From assembly GCA_006503535.1 (NCBI GenBank), contig QYRS01000008.1, positions 2,480,001 to 2,544,000 on the forward strand: DNA of 64,000 bases. The letters are read 5' to 3'. This document shows, piece by piece, positions 23,501-36,043 of the stretch (positions are counted from its first letter, which is position 1; every line of letters starts with the position of its first letter). Origin of the DNA: Arthrinium phaeospermum (lineage: Eukaryota > Ascomycota > Sordariomycetes > Amphisphaeriales > Apiosporaceae). Both the position numbers and the translations under genes were made by a program. The notes under the pieces were generated by a model. It was not told the DNA's origin. It worked only from the letters and a program-made list of their open reading frames with translations, and searched no databases.

Positions 23501-26500
23501 AACAGGGTTCTGCAACCGCCTTCTTTTCAATGTCATTGGAACACTGTCCTGTCCGGTGCCATACACGCCGCCTTGGAGGGCGGGGGATAACAGGTTTCTT
23601 GTTGATGAACAGTTCGTCCGAGGTCGGTTTTGTTGACGCTAGCCTAGTAGCCCGCAAAGGCAAAGGCGAGAGTGGATTGAGCCGGCTCCAACGGACTTCT
23701 TGGACAGGAACGATTTCAACGAACACACCATGTCCATGGTGGAAACGGCGAAAAGAACGAGTGGGCATCGGCAATTTCGAAGGGACAAAGTCACCACCCG
23801 CCTGCGTCGAAGCATGTAGGTCAAGTGTGAACGCCTGCGCACCACCTGCAGATGCTACGTTCTCCTACATGCCGGCCGCCCATGATTGGCCTGTTATGTC
23901 TTCATGTCGCCTTCATAAAATTGCGAATGCATGTACCTTACATGCCACTACCACCATGGAAGACTCCAAAGAGCCACAGACTGGGGCGCACCATCTCTCT
24001 GCTCTGAGCCTCTCTGCCTCTTCTTCCATGACCCCTCAAGTCGTTCCATCGAGCTAGCACATTTCACAGTATATTTGACCGAAAAGGCAACATGGGTGGA
24101 CGATCTCCATTTCTCTTGCTTGTGCGTACGCAAAATCTTGCGGTCTGTACGTGTATTTTTGCAAAATGTTTGCTGTCATCGTGCCAAGAAAGTGTCTAGG
24201 TGCAAGCGAACCTTGCCGTCAATGGCTTTCTGTCAGCACCCACGATAAAGTTACATGAAAGGGATGACAGCCCAAGACAGTTCGCCCATGCGCCCCAAAC
24301 GGACTTTTTTGGTCCTTGAGAGGGAGGCTGGAGGATAGACTTCAGCTTCAACTCTAATGATTCCGATGGGCCGAGGAAATTGCACAAAGGCACTCCGTAA
24401 TAAGTATGAGAATCGGTCCTGATAGCAAAGTAACTCTATCATCGTACCAGTTTCAGACGCCTACGCGCCGGATCTGATGCATCTCGGGACATTGTAAGCC
24501 GGGCCTTGATCTGTTGTATCGGGAAATGATACCACAGAAAATCAACTGCAGCACTGTATCGATCGTTTTTTCTGGCTTTGTTGGCTTTTGTCACTTGTCA
24601 CTCGCGCCCACAGCCAGTGCTCCTCCATTTATTTTTTTGGCCAGGGAGGCAGGCAGTTCGTGCGCCATCGAAGCGGGAGGCGCAATCTTATTTTCGGAGA
24701 AAATGGGCAACAGAGGGGCGCACAACGCAGGGGAGGGGAGGAGACAGGGAGACAGGAAAACTCCACGATGCCTTATGGATGCGGTTAATCCTGGTCCTCC
24801 ACGAGATTGATGTCACATTGAACTCCCAGTGGTCGATCCCAATTGTGCCGGCTGTTTCCGTTGGCCACTGCAGGGGAACACGCACACAATTTTGTGTGAA
24901 ATGAGTTATTAGTTTTTGACGCGTTATTGCTGCTGCTGCTGCTGCTTGCTACGCTACGCTACATAGGTAATGTATGAAGGGTCGTTCTGAGGTTCCATTC
25001 GGATCGCGGTGTTCGCGAGATTGTCCGGGTCCGGTTCGGGACTCGGGATCGTCAGTTGAAGTTGAAACAGGGACGACGTGGTGAGGTTGCGTGTAAGTGA
25101 GGCAGTTTAGTCAGTAAAATTTTAGGGGGGTTTTGAATGATCGGTAGCCTCTAACCTACCCAGTTTCCTCGTTTCCAGGCGTGTTGGCGCCCTACACACA
25201 CCGCCGTCGCCGAGTGAGCGCTATTTTGTGTGACCCGTTACGCCTACTGTTAGTAGTTCATTACTTTCGCTCCATCTTTGAGAGTGTGCTTGTCTCCCCC
25301 ACCAGGGCAAACGACTGTGTGGCCTCGTGTGGTGGTGCGGCACGTCCATTGCCGGCTCATGACATCAGCGCCTCTCCGCTCTTCTCGGGACCCGATCGGT
25401 GTGCCGCATCCCCATAGCGACGGGGCCACGCACTGGGACGAACGCCCGGAGCAAACCAACCAGACGAGATTGATTCTCGTTTCGACCATGGAGCTCGCGC
25501 ATCTTACTTGGGATTAGGTATCTAGAGCGCACTTACATTTTTCTTTTAATAAGGCAATTCTACCAAAATTCGACGGGTGCCCAGCAATAAGTTGTTGAAG
25601 CCCAACCGATATTCTCGATCTCCAATGTTGATATCAAAGGTTCGTATCGTAGGACTTAGGTTATGCTAAGTGCACGTTTCACCACATCCAAACCTGGGCC
25701 TGGGTCAATTGAGCCCATAATAGTACGGTAATAGTAAAGGCTCAACCAAGGACGTTTAGCTGTTACAATATCGCAGCCGGTAACAAGAAGTAACTCGCAG
25801 CGCGATCGTGACCTGGCCAGCTGATGGTGATGCACTTCCCTTCGTTCATGCGCACGGCCGCAGCTGCGCTTGCCCGAGATATAGATTCAGTGCTGCATAC
25901 ATCAAGTCTCGCGCGGATGGCCACCGACGAGGTGTGACATGCCGATCCAGATATGTATGGTGAGCTTGAAATGGCCAGAGGCGATACATAAGCTGCAGTA
26001 GGCATTATCGTTCGGGTGGCATCAAGGCAGTGGACGTATGCACGATGAACCCAAGGAGACCTTGGCATTGCGAAGGGTAACCTGGACATGACCTGCCATC
26101 GTATCACACCTTGCCTCTTATAAGTGGCTAGAGTATAGCAGGTTTCTGGTATATCTTATAACACGTCTCTATCGATAATTATAGGCTCCTAGATGCTAAT
26201 CTGCTTGAAGCGCCTAGTTCTCCTGTCGCTGGCAGCTGGGTTTCTGCAATGTAGAGCATCTGGTATCTAGTCGCCACTATGATAGCTCGCATATCCAGAT
26301 CGCTGGGCATAAGATGGCATATTCGTGCAATAGAGGAAAACACCCTTGCGCCGTGGCGAAGACGTGTTCGGACGGCGACTGCAGTGTCACCTGTCGTGCT
26401 ACGTGCTGGATGCGGTCGTGGTCCGTCAGCTCCTTGCCTGCCGCTGCACAAGTTGTCGTCCCGGAGATGGAAGGGGGGTCCGGCTGGCCCTGTCGTAACA

Positions 26501-28752
26501 CGTGCCCCTACATCTCGTTCCGGTGGTATTGGAACTTCGGACGCTCCGCCGCCTATAGGGGGCGCGGGCTTGGGGGCGATGCGCGGCGGGAATCGGGCAT
26601 GACGTTCACGTTTCTCCTCGCCTGCCTCTGTCGACGGTTGCGTTATCGTGGGACCTGGTGGGATGATATGAGAGTAGCAGCTGCTGACGCAATGCTTGTC
26701 CTTGTGCATGCGCGACAGATTTGTCTGGCAATGAAGCTGCCCCGACGACGGGTTACGAGTTCGCGTCAAGGACTCCATGTATACATCACTTGTCCGTACA
26801 TGATCCCATACGGTACCGGCTCGCCTTCCTCCACGCCCGTTATAGCCCGTTGACATAGGGACACAGGAACATCACAAGAGTTCTTGCGGTACATCTCAAA
26901 CACCTTCACCGCTCCCTACAGGTATTGAAATAGGGTGTAAGAAGCGGCTCGAACGTGTCAGTGGCAGGATCAAGGACATACAGTGAGCAAGCTACATACA
27001 TACATACTCATCCCATGCCAGAAAAGGTCATGTTGTATGTGTGCATGTGTAACGGACACAGAGGAGCACCGAGCCACAACCAGCAAGCTCCCGAATGTTG
27101 TGATGCCGCAGAGAGGTAGTAATGTTATGTTTCGATCTGGCGCAGTAGCATGTGTTTGTGGCACCTACGCTTGTCTTGGCTTGAAACGATGAGCACTCTG
27201 CTACTCCATCACCGCGCCGCGCGGGAGCTCGCCGGACATGTTCCATCTTTGCGGCTACTTTCGGGTTCAGTCTGTCGTCGTCAACGCGTCGTCAACCACT
27301 GCCGCTAGGGGGGTCCTTCTGATCTGACTGGAGTTTCTGATGAGGATCATTGTCAATTTCTGCTTCTTCTCAAGGTAAGATTTCTTCCTAACCACGCTCC
27401 GTCAGATGGTTAGGTCACATTGATCGTATGCATACGTGTCCTGAAGGGTCACCCCTTGAGTTGGCACGACAATCCGGACTCAATACATATGTATATATAT
27501 ATATTATATATAGAACCGGATAAGGTCGAAAGCTTGAGTGAATCTTTCTCAACCTACAACTTTAAAGTTGAGTACAGCTGAGTGGATCGACCATTGTTTA
27601 CTCGAGGAAGCAACGACAATACCGCACATCATATTGAAGCCAGGAATTACTGGCATTCGGTTGAAATCCTGGTCTGTTGGGGAGATTCCCACTAAGCTAG
27701 AACAGGAGGTACAGTGCCGCGCTGGCAAGTGGCGGCAGAGGTAGTGAATGTTATGACAGGACTCGGACAATCAAGCACCTACATTGCTAAACCCAGAGTA
27801 TATTAGTACTGCATCGGGATCAAGTAAGAATCAGGGCCAGGTATAGTTCTTGTTATGTTATTATACATATATCTTACAACGGGACTTCTGCCCTCCTAAA
27901 GTAGGTGCGCAGACTGATCTCTACTACAACCAAATCACAACCCCTTTGAACCACCACCGCCTCCGCTGCTGCTACCCGTTTCCTGAAGCTGCGCTAAACA
28001 CCACCCGACGGCGACCTTGGGCTCGCCCAGCTGGCTTTTCATCCAGCACGTTCAGTTGCCTTAAAATAGGTATAGGCTCTACCTCGTGGCGCCGACGAGG
28101 CCCAGTCAATGATGACGGTCCGTCCCTGGTGGACGGCATTGCTGGCTTGGAACATGCCGGGAACCACCGCCACCCCATGGACGATGTAATTGCTAACAGG
28201 AGAGGCAGCCATTGCAGCGTGGAAGCGAGACCCAACAGAGACATTGTGACGATGGTCTGTACAAAAGTGCTTGAGTTTCTTGATGATGATGCAGAGTGGA
28301 TGAAGTTACGGCATTAGTCGAGGGATGCGGCGCCATGCTGAAGGTAACCTTTTCTTCTGGCTCAGGACCTGGGCGCCGTGAATGCTGTTGTAGTTGTGGC
28401 CATATTGAAGGGCTTTGACGGCGAAGACCGCCCTGACACCGACGACGAGACGTAGACTTTGTGGTCGCCCTGTGAGCACTTGGTGGGCCTGGGAACCAGA
28501 ACGCCGCTAAAGCTCGGGGTCGGCTGCGTGGGTTTGGTGGATGTGGCTGCCGTTATGGTTTTGATGTATCACTGCAGAGAACCTCACGTTAGTAACGGGA
28601 ACTTCAAGCGTGTTGAATGCTTTCCCCAAGCTCGTGAACACCGCTACTACACTTGCTGGGTGTGCTTCGGGGGTTAACATCAAGTGATCCATACCTTTCT
28701 AAGAGTTGTTGATGCTATGCGGAGAAGATAAGACATAGAAGGCTACTTCCTC
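20537..28752. other. Gene-poor 8.2-kb region
   Basis: No open frame on either strand has a recognisable domain or convincing exon structure. Visible features are microsatellites: TGAT/TGAC near 23119-23148, TGC near 24928-24946 followed by ACGCT copies, and TA near 27488-27512. A minus-strand patch at about 28050-28440 reads for short distances like protein in more than one frame and may be a decayed gene, but I could not assign it. Confidence 0.5.
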
Positions 28753-29340
28753 TCAACTCGGGTTCGTCGACTTCGCCGACTTGCCACCACCGCCCAGCGC
28801 CAGCCCGACGCCGACCCCCGTCGCGATCCCGCTGACCAACAGCAGCAGCGCGACCGCCACGATGATGAGGAAGTGCGCCCTCTCGACGCCGCAGACCTTG
28901 CGCCGCCGCTTCTCCGGCCGCGGCGGTAGGGTCTGGTAGCTCAGCAGGCTGGTCGGCTGCCCGATGCCCCCTTGAGGGCCAGCGGTGGTGCTCAGGGGTG
29001 AGACCACCAGGGACGGCGGCGGGGGCGGGCCCGGGTTGGTGGTGGCGACCCATTGGTGGGCTCGCGCGATGCCCTCGGCGGCGTGGCCGGTCGGCGGCGG
29101 ATACCATGACTGCTGCTGCTGCATCGGCGGTTGCGGTTGTTGTTCCTGCTGCTGCTGCTGGTAGGAGGGCGGCGGCTGGTGCGTTCGGGCTGGCTGCTGG
29201 AGCCGCCGGGCGATGGTTTCCCACTTGCCGTAAGTGGTCGGGGAGCTCTCTGCTGGTGATGGTGGTAGTTGTTGTTGAGGACTAACACCACTACCACCAC
29301 CATACTGCGGATAGGAGTTTTGGGTTTGCTGGTAGGCCAT
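28753..29340 (-). CDS. Gln/Pro-rich single-pass membrane protein, unknown function
   Basis: The 195-aa product starts MAYQQTQNSYPQYGGG. Residues 1-150 are Gln-, Pro- and Ser-rich and probably disordered. A basic cluster (EKRRRK) precedes one hydrophobic helix at about 156-183 (AHFLIIVAVALLLLVSGIAT then a Gly-rich stretch), and the protein ends in a short polar tail. This suggests a tail-anchored or type II membrane protein. The frame continues upstream to an ATG at 29412, which would add 24 residues. I prefer 29340 because its ATCATCATGGCC context is good. No family is recognised, and poor conservation is expected. Confidence 0.6.
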   Translation of the reverse strand: MAYQQTQNSYPQYGGGSGVSPQQQLPPSPAESSPTTYGKWETIARRLQQPARTHQPPPSYQQQQQEQQPQPPMQQQQSWYPPPTGHAAEGIARAHQWVATTNPGPPPPPSLVVSPLSTTAGPQGGIGQPTSLLSYQTLPPRPEKRRRKVCGVERAHFLIIVAVALLLLVSGIATGVGVGLALGGGGKSAKSTNPS

Positions 29341-29412
29341 GATGATTTTCAACTGATTAGGAGTTGTAAAAGGTTGTTGTGACAAGTTCTTGCAACTCTG
29401 GCCACAGGACAT

Positions 29413-30991
29413 ACATAACTGGCTATTTCATCCTTCACCTTCGGAAAATCCAGTAGCTGTAGTAAGCAGTGTGACACGGATTGGGCACTTATACGGGAGC
29501 CGCTACGCACGAGGTCCTATTTTGGGTCTCACTCAGCCATTGTAAGGGAGCCTCCAACAACAGGCAGTGCTACTTCCCGCCCGCCTTGCATAGGAAGGGC
29601 CTTTTCTCCAAAATGGCATGCTGACTACATTTCGGATCCGGACGGGGTAACTAGTAACTAAGTAACACATCGGGTGATCCCCCCATATAAATGAAGATGC
29701 TAGAGGCCTATTGTGGTATCCTGGCTCTTGCCCATTGGCTGGGATCCTGCGCAGCGCTATGGAAGCGCCATGCTTTCGACCTTAGCTTGGGTTTTACATA
29801 GAAGGGCGGTGCTTAGGCGGTGCCCACCGAGCGCTCAGCTGGGTGGACTTACTCAGCCTCATCATGCCAGACCTGCTGTTCATCCTCGAGAGGCGGTGAC
29901 ATGTTGAAAAGGCTGAGAAGAACCGGTCTACCCGATCGTTGGAAGAAGGTAGTTGACGATGCAATTGCTCTCCTCAATTGCTTGACCACCACTTTGATGG
30001 TGGAAGAGAAGGCCACTATTCAAAGACTGCGGTGTACACTTTCAACGGATTTAGCTACAGTAAGTGCTATACTTGTAGGGGAGGAAACCACGGTATAGTA
30101 AGTAAGATAGCGCTATGTTAGCTTTGGTTCAATGTCCTTGGCTCAGTGGTGGTGCTGTGGGCAAGTCTTGAACATGGCTGTTTGCGAGCACTTCCTCTTC
30201 TATTCTTCCTTGGGCGGGGGGTTCAATGCACTTGAGAAATATGGAGACGATACCGGAGAATTCTACCTACCCCACGATGATAGAAGGAAGGATACGTGCA
30301 TGGAACTTGATCTTGGGTGCAGCAGGGCGGCAGCAGCAGCAACCTCGACCCCATCGCTGCCCAAATCGGCCAGCTGCCTTTGACCAAACTGCAGGCAGGG
30401 AAACAAACAACCTACTGCAATGCGATTGCCTTGCACGGAAAGCAAAACCTCGTTGGTCAACTGCTTTGCGACAGGCAGCTTTTAGCAGCATGGCAACACA
30501 TGGCCTCAAATATGTCTTGAGAGGATATCTTTGAGCATTTTGCTCTTTGAGTTTCCAGATCCGATTTCCAACCCCAAAGATCAATCAACTGCTATTACCC
30601 CAAGGTACTTGATGCCTTGGGCTGGAATACCTCGTCAATGTTAACGAGTCAACTAGGCCAGGTACCACCGGCAATTGGCATGCGCAGGTGGACAGGGCCG
30701 ATCCCTGTACCGACACGAAAGTTGGGCGTTCTAAGGCTCCACTGACACGCTAAAGAGCGACCCCCCGCGAAGGCAACTCGCGATTTTGGGCGGTTCTGGG
30801 CAATCGCCAGAAACTCAAAGCTTATCGGCCTCAAGGTCTCCGAATTGAAGCATACTACCTCGACTAATAAGTCGGATGGACTTTGACGCGTCCGTCACCG
30901 AGCTCTTTGCCTCCTCTCTCTTTCGAAGCTCGTCCTTCCATACCTACTTACACAGGAACAAAAGACGACCGGCGAGAGTCGCCAAGTCACT
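29413..30991. other. Intergenic region between divergent genes
   Basis: About 1.6 kb lies upstream of both flanking genes. Short frames only; no RNA gene or repeat is seen. Confidence 0.55.
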
Positions 30992-32905
30992 ATGCCGCCC
31001 CCGGTGCTTGACAGTTCTTCGCCACTGTCATCGCCGGACTCGTTCATAACCGCGACCGATTCGCCCAACAATTTGGCCGATATTACCATCACCGACATAA
31101 GCAGCCCCGACGATGCCGAGACCGAGACGCAGTATCGCCTCGCACGACAACTGCCGCCCGAGCTGAGGCAACACTGCCAAATCTACCTGGAAGAGAACAT
31201 CCACTCGATAGCCCTGAACCTATTGAACGACCTGCTCCCCTCCGGCCAGCGCAATGGCGACAGCAAGCGCGCAACGAAGCCAGAGGCGCTGGGCAAAGGC
31301 GCAGCCTCGTACTGTCCGCCACCCAACCACATCGCGCTCCTGAGCACACTGATCGTCCACCCCGACTTCACGAACCGGCCCAAGGAGGAGACCTGGCCGG
31401 AAGCGGCGAACAACTCTTTGGCGTACCTGCGCTGCTTACTCCGGACTGTAGGCCCCATCAATGCGCGGTTCAAGGAGGCCTTCCGCTTCGGAACTGGGCC
31501 CTCACGGTATTCGCGCGGAGATTCCCTCAGCTCGGACAGCGAGAACGAGCTGCTGGAGGACACCTGGGGCCACGCGCCCATGGAGGGAAAATACTTCAAG
31601 GACAGCGTCTGGCGGCGCGGCCAGGACTTCTTCGGCGTCGTTGGCTGGGCTTTCAACTGCAGTCAACTGTATCCGAACCGCTGGTACTATTGGCGCCAGT
31701 GGCTGGACTTTATGTTTGATGTCATTGAGGCCGACCTGCTGGAGCGCCATCGGCTGGACGTGGAAGCGGACCGCGCTGGGGCGCGCACCGACGAGGATAA
31801 GTTCCTCTTGCTGCGCGACTCGATTCTGGCAGGGTTCATCGGACAGCAGAAGGGCCGGCTGGGGGGCTTGAAATGGATCATGAAGGCGCTTTTCGCGGAT
31901 GGGAGCAAGGGGTCGAGCTCCGTCTTCCAGGAGATGTGGCATAACGAGCACCGAGGCATCTCGAAAAAGGCTATCAACAAGCGCAAAAGGGCACAGGTCA
32001 ACCTAGAAAAGGGAGAATACGGGGCGTGGCTTGACGACGAGTCCATCTACTCATCTCAAGCGTCGGAACCACCTACACCCCAGAAGCTTCTGTCGAGCTC
32101 CGGGAAATCGAAGCTGCAGACCTTGGAACCGGCTTTTGTCGAATCGATCCAACTCCGGCAGCGGTTGTTCGCGATGCTGTCTTATCTGTGCAACTTTCTG
32201 CCCGACCCACCGGTGTCGCTTCCCGACCTTTACGAGAGTTATGTCGAGCACCTGAAGGTCCTGCCTCTGACGGTCTTTAACGCCTTTATCACCCAAACAA
32301 CCTCGGTCCTGCGCCTGGACAGCCAGATCTCGATCCTGCAGGATATCCTCATGCTGCTGATGCCCTCCAACGCCGTCTCGCCCGCGCGCGTCGATGCGGA
32401 CCGGTACGATGCTAACGGCACCAGCCCCCATCATCGAGCGCTGCTTCCTGCCCTACGCGTCCAACACGATCGAGGCCGAGGACAACGCCAAGGTGAGCAT
32501 GCTGCTGGAGGAGCTCGTGCAGCTGGTGTGGGTGGACGGCACCGAAACTTTCAGCCCGGCGTTGGTGGACGTGACGAAGAAGGGGGTGGCCGCGCGTGAG
32601 GCCAAGGCCAGCCGCAAGAAGACGTCGACGCGCGGCCGCGGCCGGGGCGGACCAATGGTCGAGGACCACGACGCCGAGGCCAAGGCGGTGCTGCAGGCCA
32701 GCGGGCAGAGGCTGGTGACGCTGGCGCGCATGATCGTCGCCTCGCTCGACGAGAGCGATAACGAGAGCATGGGCGAGGACGAGATCGAGGCCAAGGGCGG
32801 GGATGGTGAGTTTTCTTTTCTTGACGCCTGGTTTCGAAGATTTTATGAATACTGACCAGGAATACCTCCCATGGAACAGATAGCTCTGAGGAAGTCCCTT
32901 CATGA
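30992..32905 (+). CDS. Conserved protein of unknown function, frame broken near 32.4 kb
   Basis: A long frame from 30992 runs to about residue 465 (LPPELRQHCQIYLEENIHSI, FFGVVGWAFNCSQLYPNRWY, LPDLYESYVEHLKVLPLTVF), then the sensible sequence moves to another frame (PAPIIERCFLPYASNTIEAE onward) at about 32385-32420. A GCTAAC branch-like site and CACCAG lie there, but no GT donor gives both a usable intron length and the required phase with that acceptor. A 49- or 64-nt intron ending ATCGAG would restore frame at the cost of the residues before RCFLPYAS; a one-base indel is the alternative. A clear intron at 32806-32879 (GTGAGT..ACAG) leads to a short last exon ending SSEEVPS at 32905. The protein is mostly helical with a basic RGRGRGG patch and acidic C-terminus. 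I do not recognise its function. Confidence 0.7.
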
Positions 32906-33772
32906 CCGCGCGGAGTACCTAGGAGGAACGAAGCGAGTCGGATGACGACAAAGAAACAAAAGACGAATACGTGTATGAAACCCCTACAAGACCAAGGGGA
33001 AGGGGAAAAGCGAAGCCGTCGGCCGCGCGAAGGATGGCCGGCTTTTCCTCTTATGACGGCGCTGGCGGGACTGCGGATGAGGTGATTCATGGTAGGTTTT
33101 TCGAACCGAGCAAGGATGTTGGAAATTCGAACCGGTTGGCTAACTATGTGTGTGTGCGCGCGCGTATCAGACACCATTGTTGTATCTTATAGAACAGATT
33201 CTTAGGAGGGACTGTTGGAAGACGACGGCGGGGAAGAAGAAGGAGAAGAGGATCCGCATCGACATCGACATCGGGGTCGCGGTCACAACAAAAGATCGAG
33301 CCGGCATTGTAATGTTTTGTAAGGCTGATTACTATGTATGGATGATACCCCCTTCCCTCATGGAGGCTGGCGTTTGGGTGGCAGCTTTCCCTTTCCCCCT
33401 TTTTTTTTATTTGGTTTCGGCGTTGGGGGAGGATCAAAATCAAATTATTACTCTACTGTACGGGCCGGGTCTGCTTGGCCACCGGAGAAGAAAAGGCTTC
33501 AAAGACGGACGGTCATCCAGCTTGTTCCCGTTCAAGTTGCTCCCATTGTAGGATTTGAGCGGTGGGTTGGCTTGCGGGCCGTTGTATTATACAGTCGGTG
33601 TCGTACAGGGTACATGTTATATACAGTATGGGAATAGAGCGAAAAAGCCATGCACTCACTCCATCTGCACCTGTTCCAGCAAATTTGAATAATCGTGTGC
33701 CAGCATGTCACTAATAGACATAATTTTTTACTTCCCATTTTGGCGAGCGCAATCTTACAACACGCGGATTCC
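32906..33772. other. Intergenic region between convergent genes
   Basis: About 870 bp hold the two 3' flanks. No gene is seen. A T-run lies near 33400. Confidence 0.6.
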
Positions 33773-34617
33773 TCACCGTTTCCGCGAGCTGGAGGGAGAC
33801 CAGGATGTCGGCTGCCACGTCTCGCTCGGCCCTGTCGCCGCCTTCTTCCAGGGATCGTCCTTTTCTGCTTCTTTCTTCCCTTCTCCCGTCACGGCCTCCT
33901 CCGCTCCTCCTCCCCCTTGCGCCTTGGCGGCGGGCTGTGATAGCGTGTCCTGGATCGCCCTCTTGGGCTGATGCTTCTCTTCCGGCTGATCCAGGAAGCT
34001 CGGCTTGGCGGCCCAGCGCGCGTCGGCCTCGGCGGCGAGGACCTGCATGCGGGCGCGGCGGGCGACGTCGGCCTGCTGCTCGCGCAGGGACGGCGGGTCC
34101 GGGCGCTGGTACCGGAGCCACTGGTGCCACTGGGGCGGGACCTGGACGTCCGAGTAGTGCGTCGAGCGCGGGTATTTGACGATGCGGCGCCAGCGCGTGT
34201 CGTCGGCGGAGGACTGGTAGGCCGGGGAGTCGGGGGAGGCGTCGAAGTTGGGAGGGGGGGTGCTGCCGGTGAGGCGGAAGATCCAGTAGGTGTTGCCTTG
34301 GAGGTCGGAGCCTGGTGATGGGGGAGGGGCGTTCGTTAGTGAATGTGCTCGTGTTCAAGATCAAGCTCGTGCTCATGCGCCATCAGATGCTAGTTGGGAA
34401 CTCGGTTCATGCGACCGGATACAAATAGTGTGTGACATCATTCAACGGGCAAGCCGTGGGGGGGGGCAAGGTGAAGGAAGTGTAGCTAAGAATAGCCAAG
34501 TAGGTAAAAAGACTGCGAGAACAACATACCGACGAGGAAGCGTTTGCGCCAGGGCAGGCGCAGGGCCTTCCAGCGGAACCAGGCTCGCATCACCAGGCCG
34601 ACATTCGAGGACGACAT
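33773..34617 (-). CDS. Mimitin/NDUFAF2-like (NDUFA12-family) complex I assembly factor
   Basis: Two exons (34530-34617 and 33773-34311) encode 208 aa. The 218-nt intron has a GTATGT donor and CACCAG acceptor and joins FLVG to SDLQGNTYWIF. The diagnostic NDUFA12-family core is RWRRIVKYPRSTHYSDVQVP followed by PQWHQWLRYQRPDPPSLREQ. Fungal proteins of this size with a Lys/Glu/Ala-rich tail are usually assigned to the B17.2L/NDUFAF2 assembly factor rather than the structural NDUFA12 subunit. It is expected to act at the mitochondrial inner membrane during NADH:ubiquinone oxidoreductase assembly. The family is well supported; the choice between assembly factor and subunit is an inference. Confidence 0.9.
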
Positions 34618-36043
34618 GGTTGGTGTGATGAATGGGAAGCTATTTTTCGATTGTTTGGACTTGAAACAAACAAGGCTGGCTAATACGGAGACCAAGGCTA
34701 GCTAGCTGTCAGGGGGGCTTGCATTAACAACAAGAGGGAATCATAATGTTATCGGCCTGGGCTGGGGGCGGGATCAAATCGAGTATCTCGTCGACCATCG
34801 GCTTTTCATCATGGTGATCCGTTCAAATCCGATAGATTGGCGGGATGGATAACAACGGGCTTGCCTTGCTTGCTTACAAAAACTTGTGCTACTGAGCTGC
34901 TGCTGGGGGCGCCACAAAATCCGGTTGGGTTGCATTGAGATGCAGGGAATGGGTGTGTTAGGCAGTGTTCCCAGCAGCCCGTGTGGCTGGTAAGCGCAGA
35001 CTGGCGGCTGTCATTGGTGGTGTTGCAGTGCTGTAGCAGTGAAAATAGTAGAGGCCCTGGGAGGCCCTGCCTGCAAAACAGCGCGGGTGCCCAATTCCAA
35101 CGTAACGTCATCCCGGGATGGGAAGGTGGGGTTGGGTGTGATTTGCAGTGACTTGTACATGGACAGCGGGCATGCCTGTGCGCAAATCACCCCGAAGAAC
35201 CCCTGTGCCTGCCCTGATTTAATTGATTTCTCGCTACCTCGACGCGTCTTACTGCCTTGGTCTTTGGGTCTTTGGGTAGTAGTTGCCGGTCAGTCAACCA
35301 CTATAGAATCGATTGGGAGCGAGCGAGAGAGAGGAGGGGGGATTGGAAATGCCACTTATTAGATTGCCCATGTGCCTTGATTCAAAACACCGCGGCTGGG
35401 AGGACCTATATCGTCCGGTTGGCTATACATTTATTTTTGTTTTAATTTTTCTTTCCTTTTGACGGATATCAACGTCGAGAGAAACCACCCAGGTGCCAGA
35501 CCCTCTCTACTGTTTTTGTCACATTCCACATGTTCATCCTTGATTAAGGAGAGAGATCCGTATGTACATTGATGTAGGTGTGCGTGCGCTGGATGAGTGT
35601 TTCAGCAGCCACCCGAGTCCCTTGGTCCCCCAAAATCGGTACCTACCATCCCTCTTACTTAACTCGGACGGAGGCCTGTTCGGCGGCGTTGGGATAAGCA
35701 TCAGCATCAGCCTCAGCCAAGAGTGACCTCATCCCGTCATTCCTGCTTCGCTCTTGCCCGCCCCTCCTCCCTCTCTTACCTGCCTCTAATTGCGCAACGT
35801 ACACAACAACGTCCTCTCGCTCGATTCGATTCCAGCGCATTGCGACCGACACGATCGAATCCTCGCACACACGCAGCGAGCCGCGTCATCTTTGTCACCC
35901 ATCACCCACTAACACGACACACGACCACAAATTGGCCCTACCTACTTACTTAGTCACGACTGTTTCTTATGTATGCGACATCGCCATACCATCAACACCG
36001 CGCCGCAATTGACTAGACATCATCTGCTATTTTGTCGCCCACC
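34618..36043. other. Intergenic region between divergent genes
   Basis: About 1.4 kb probably contains the promoters of the mimitin-like and transgelin-like genes. The right end is pyrimidine- and ACAC-rich, as is common in fungal 5' UTRs. No gene is seen. Confidence 0.6.

Noticed and set aside
23362..24057. 231-codon plus-strand frame in the gene-poor region
   Set aside because: The translation shows no hydrophobic core, repeats or motifs, and composition matches non-coding surroundings.
26179..26856. Overlapping long frames on both strands (225 and 179 codons)
   Set aside because: Both lack domains, biased codon use and splice context, and each looks like the chance complement of the other.
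28050..28440. Minus-strand patch reading like protein in more than one frame, for example NYIVHGVAVVPGMFQASNA
   Set aside because: No start, exon borders or family could be established; it may be a decayed gene but is not supportable as a feature.
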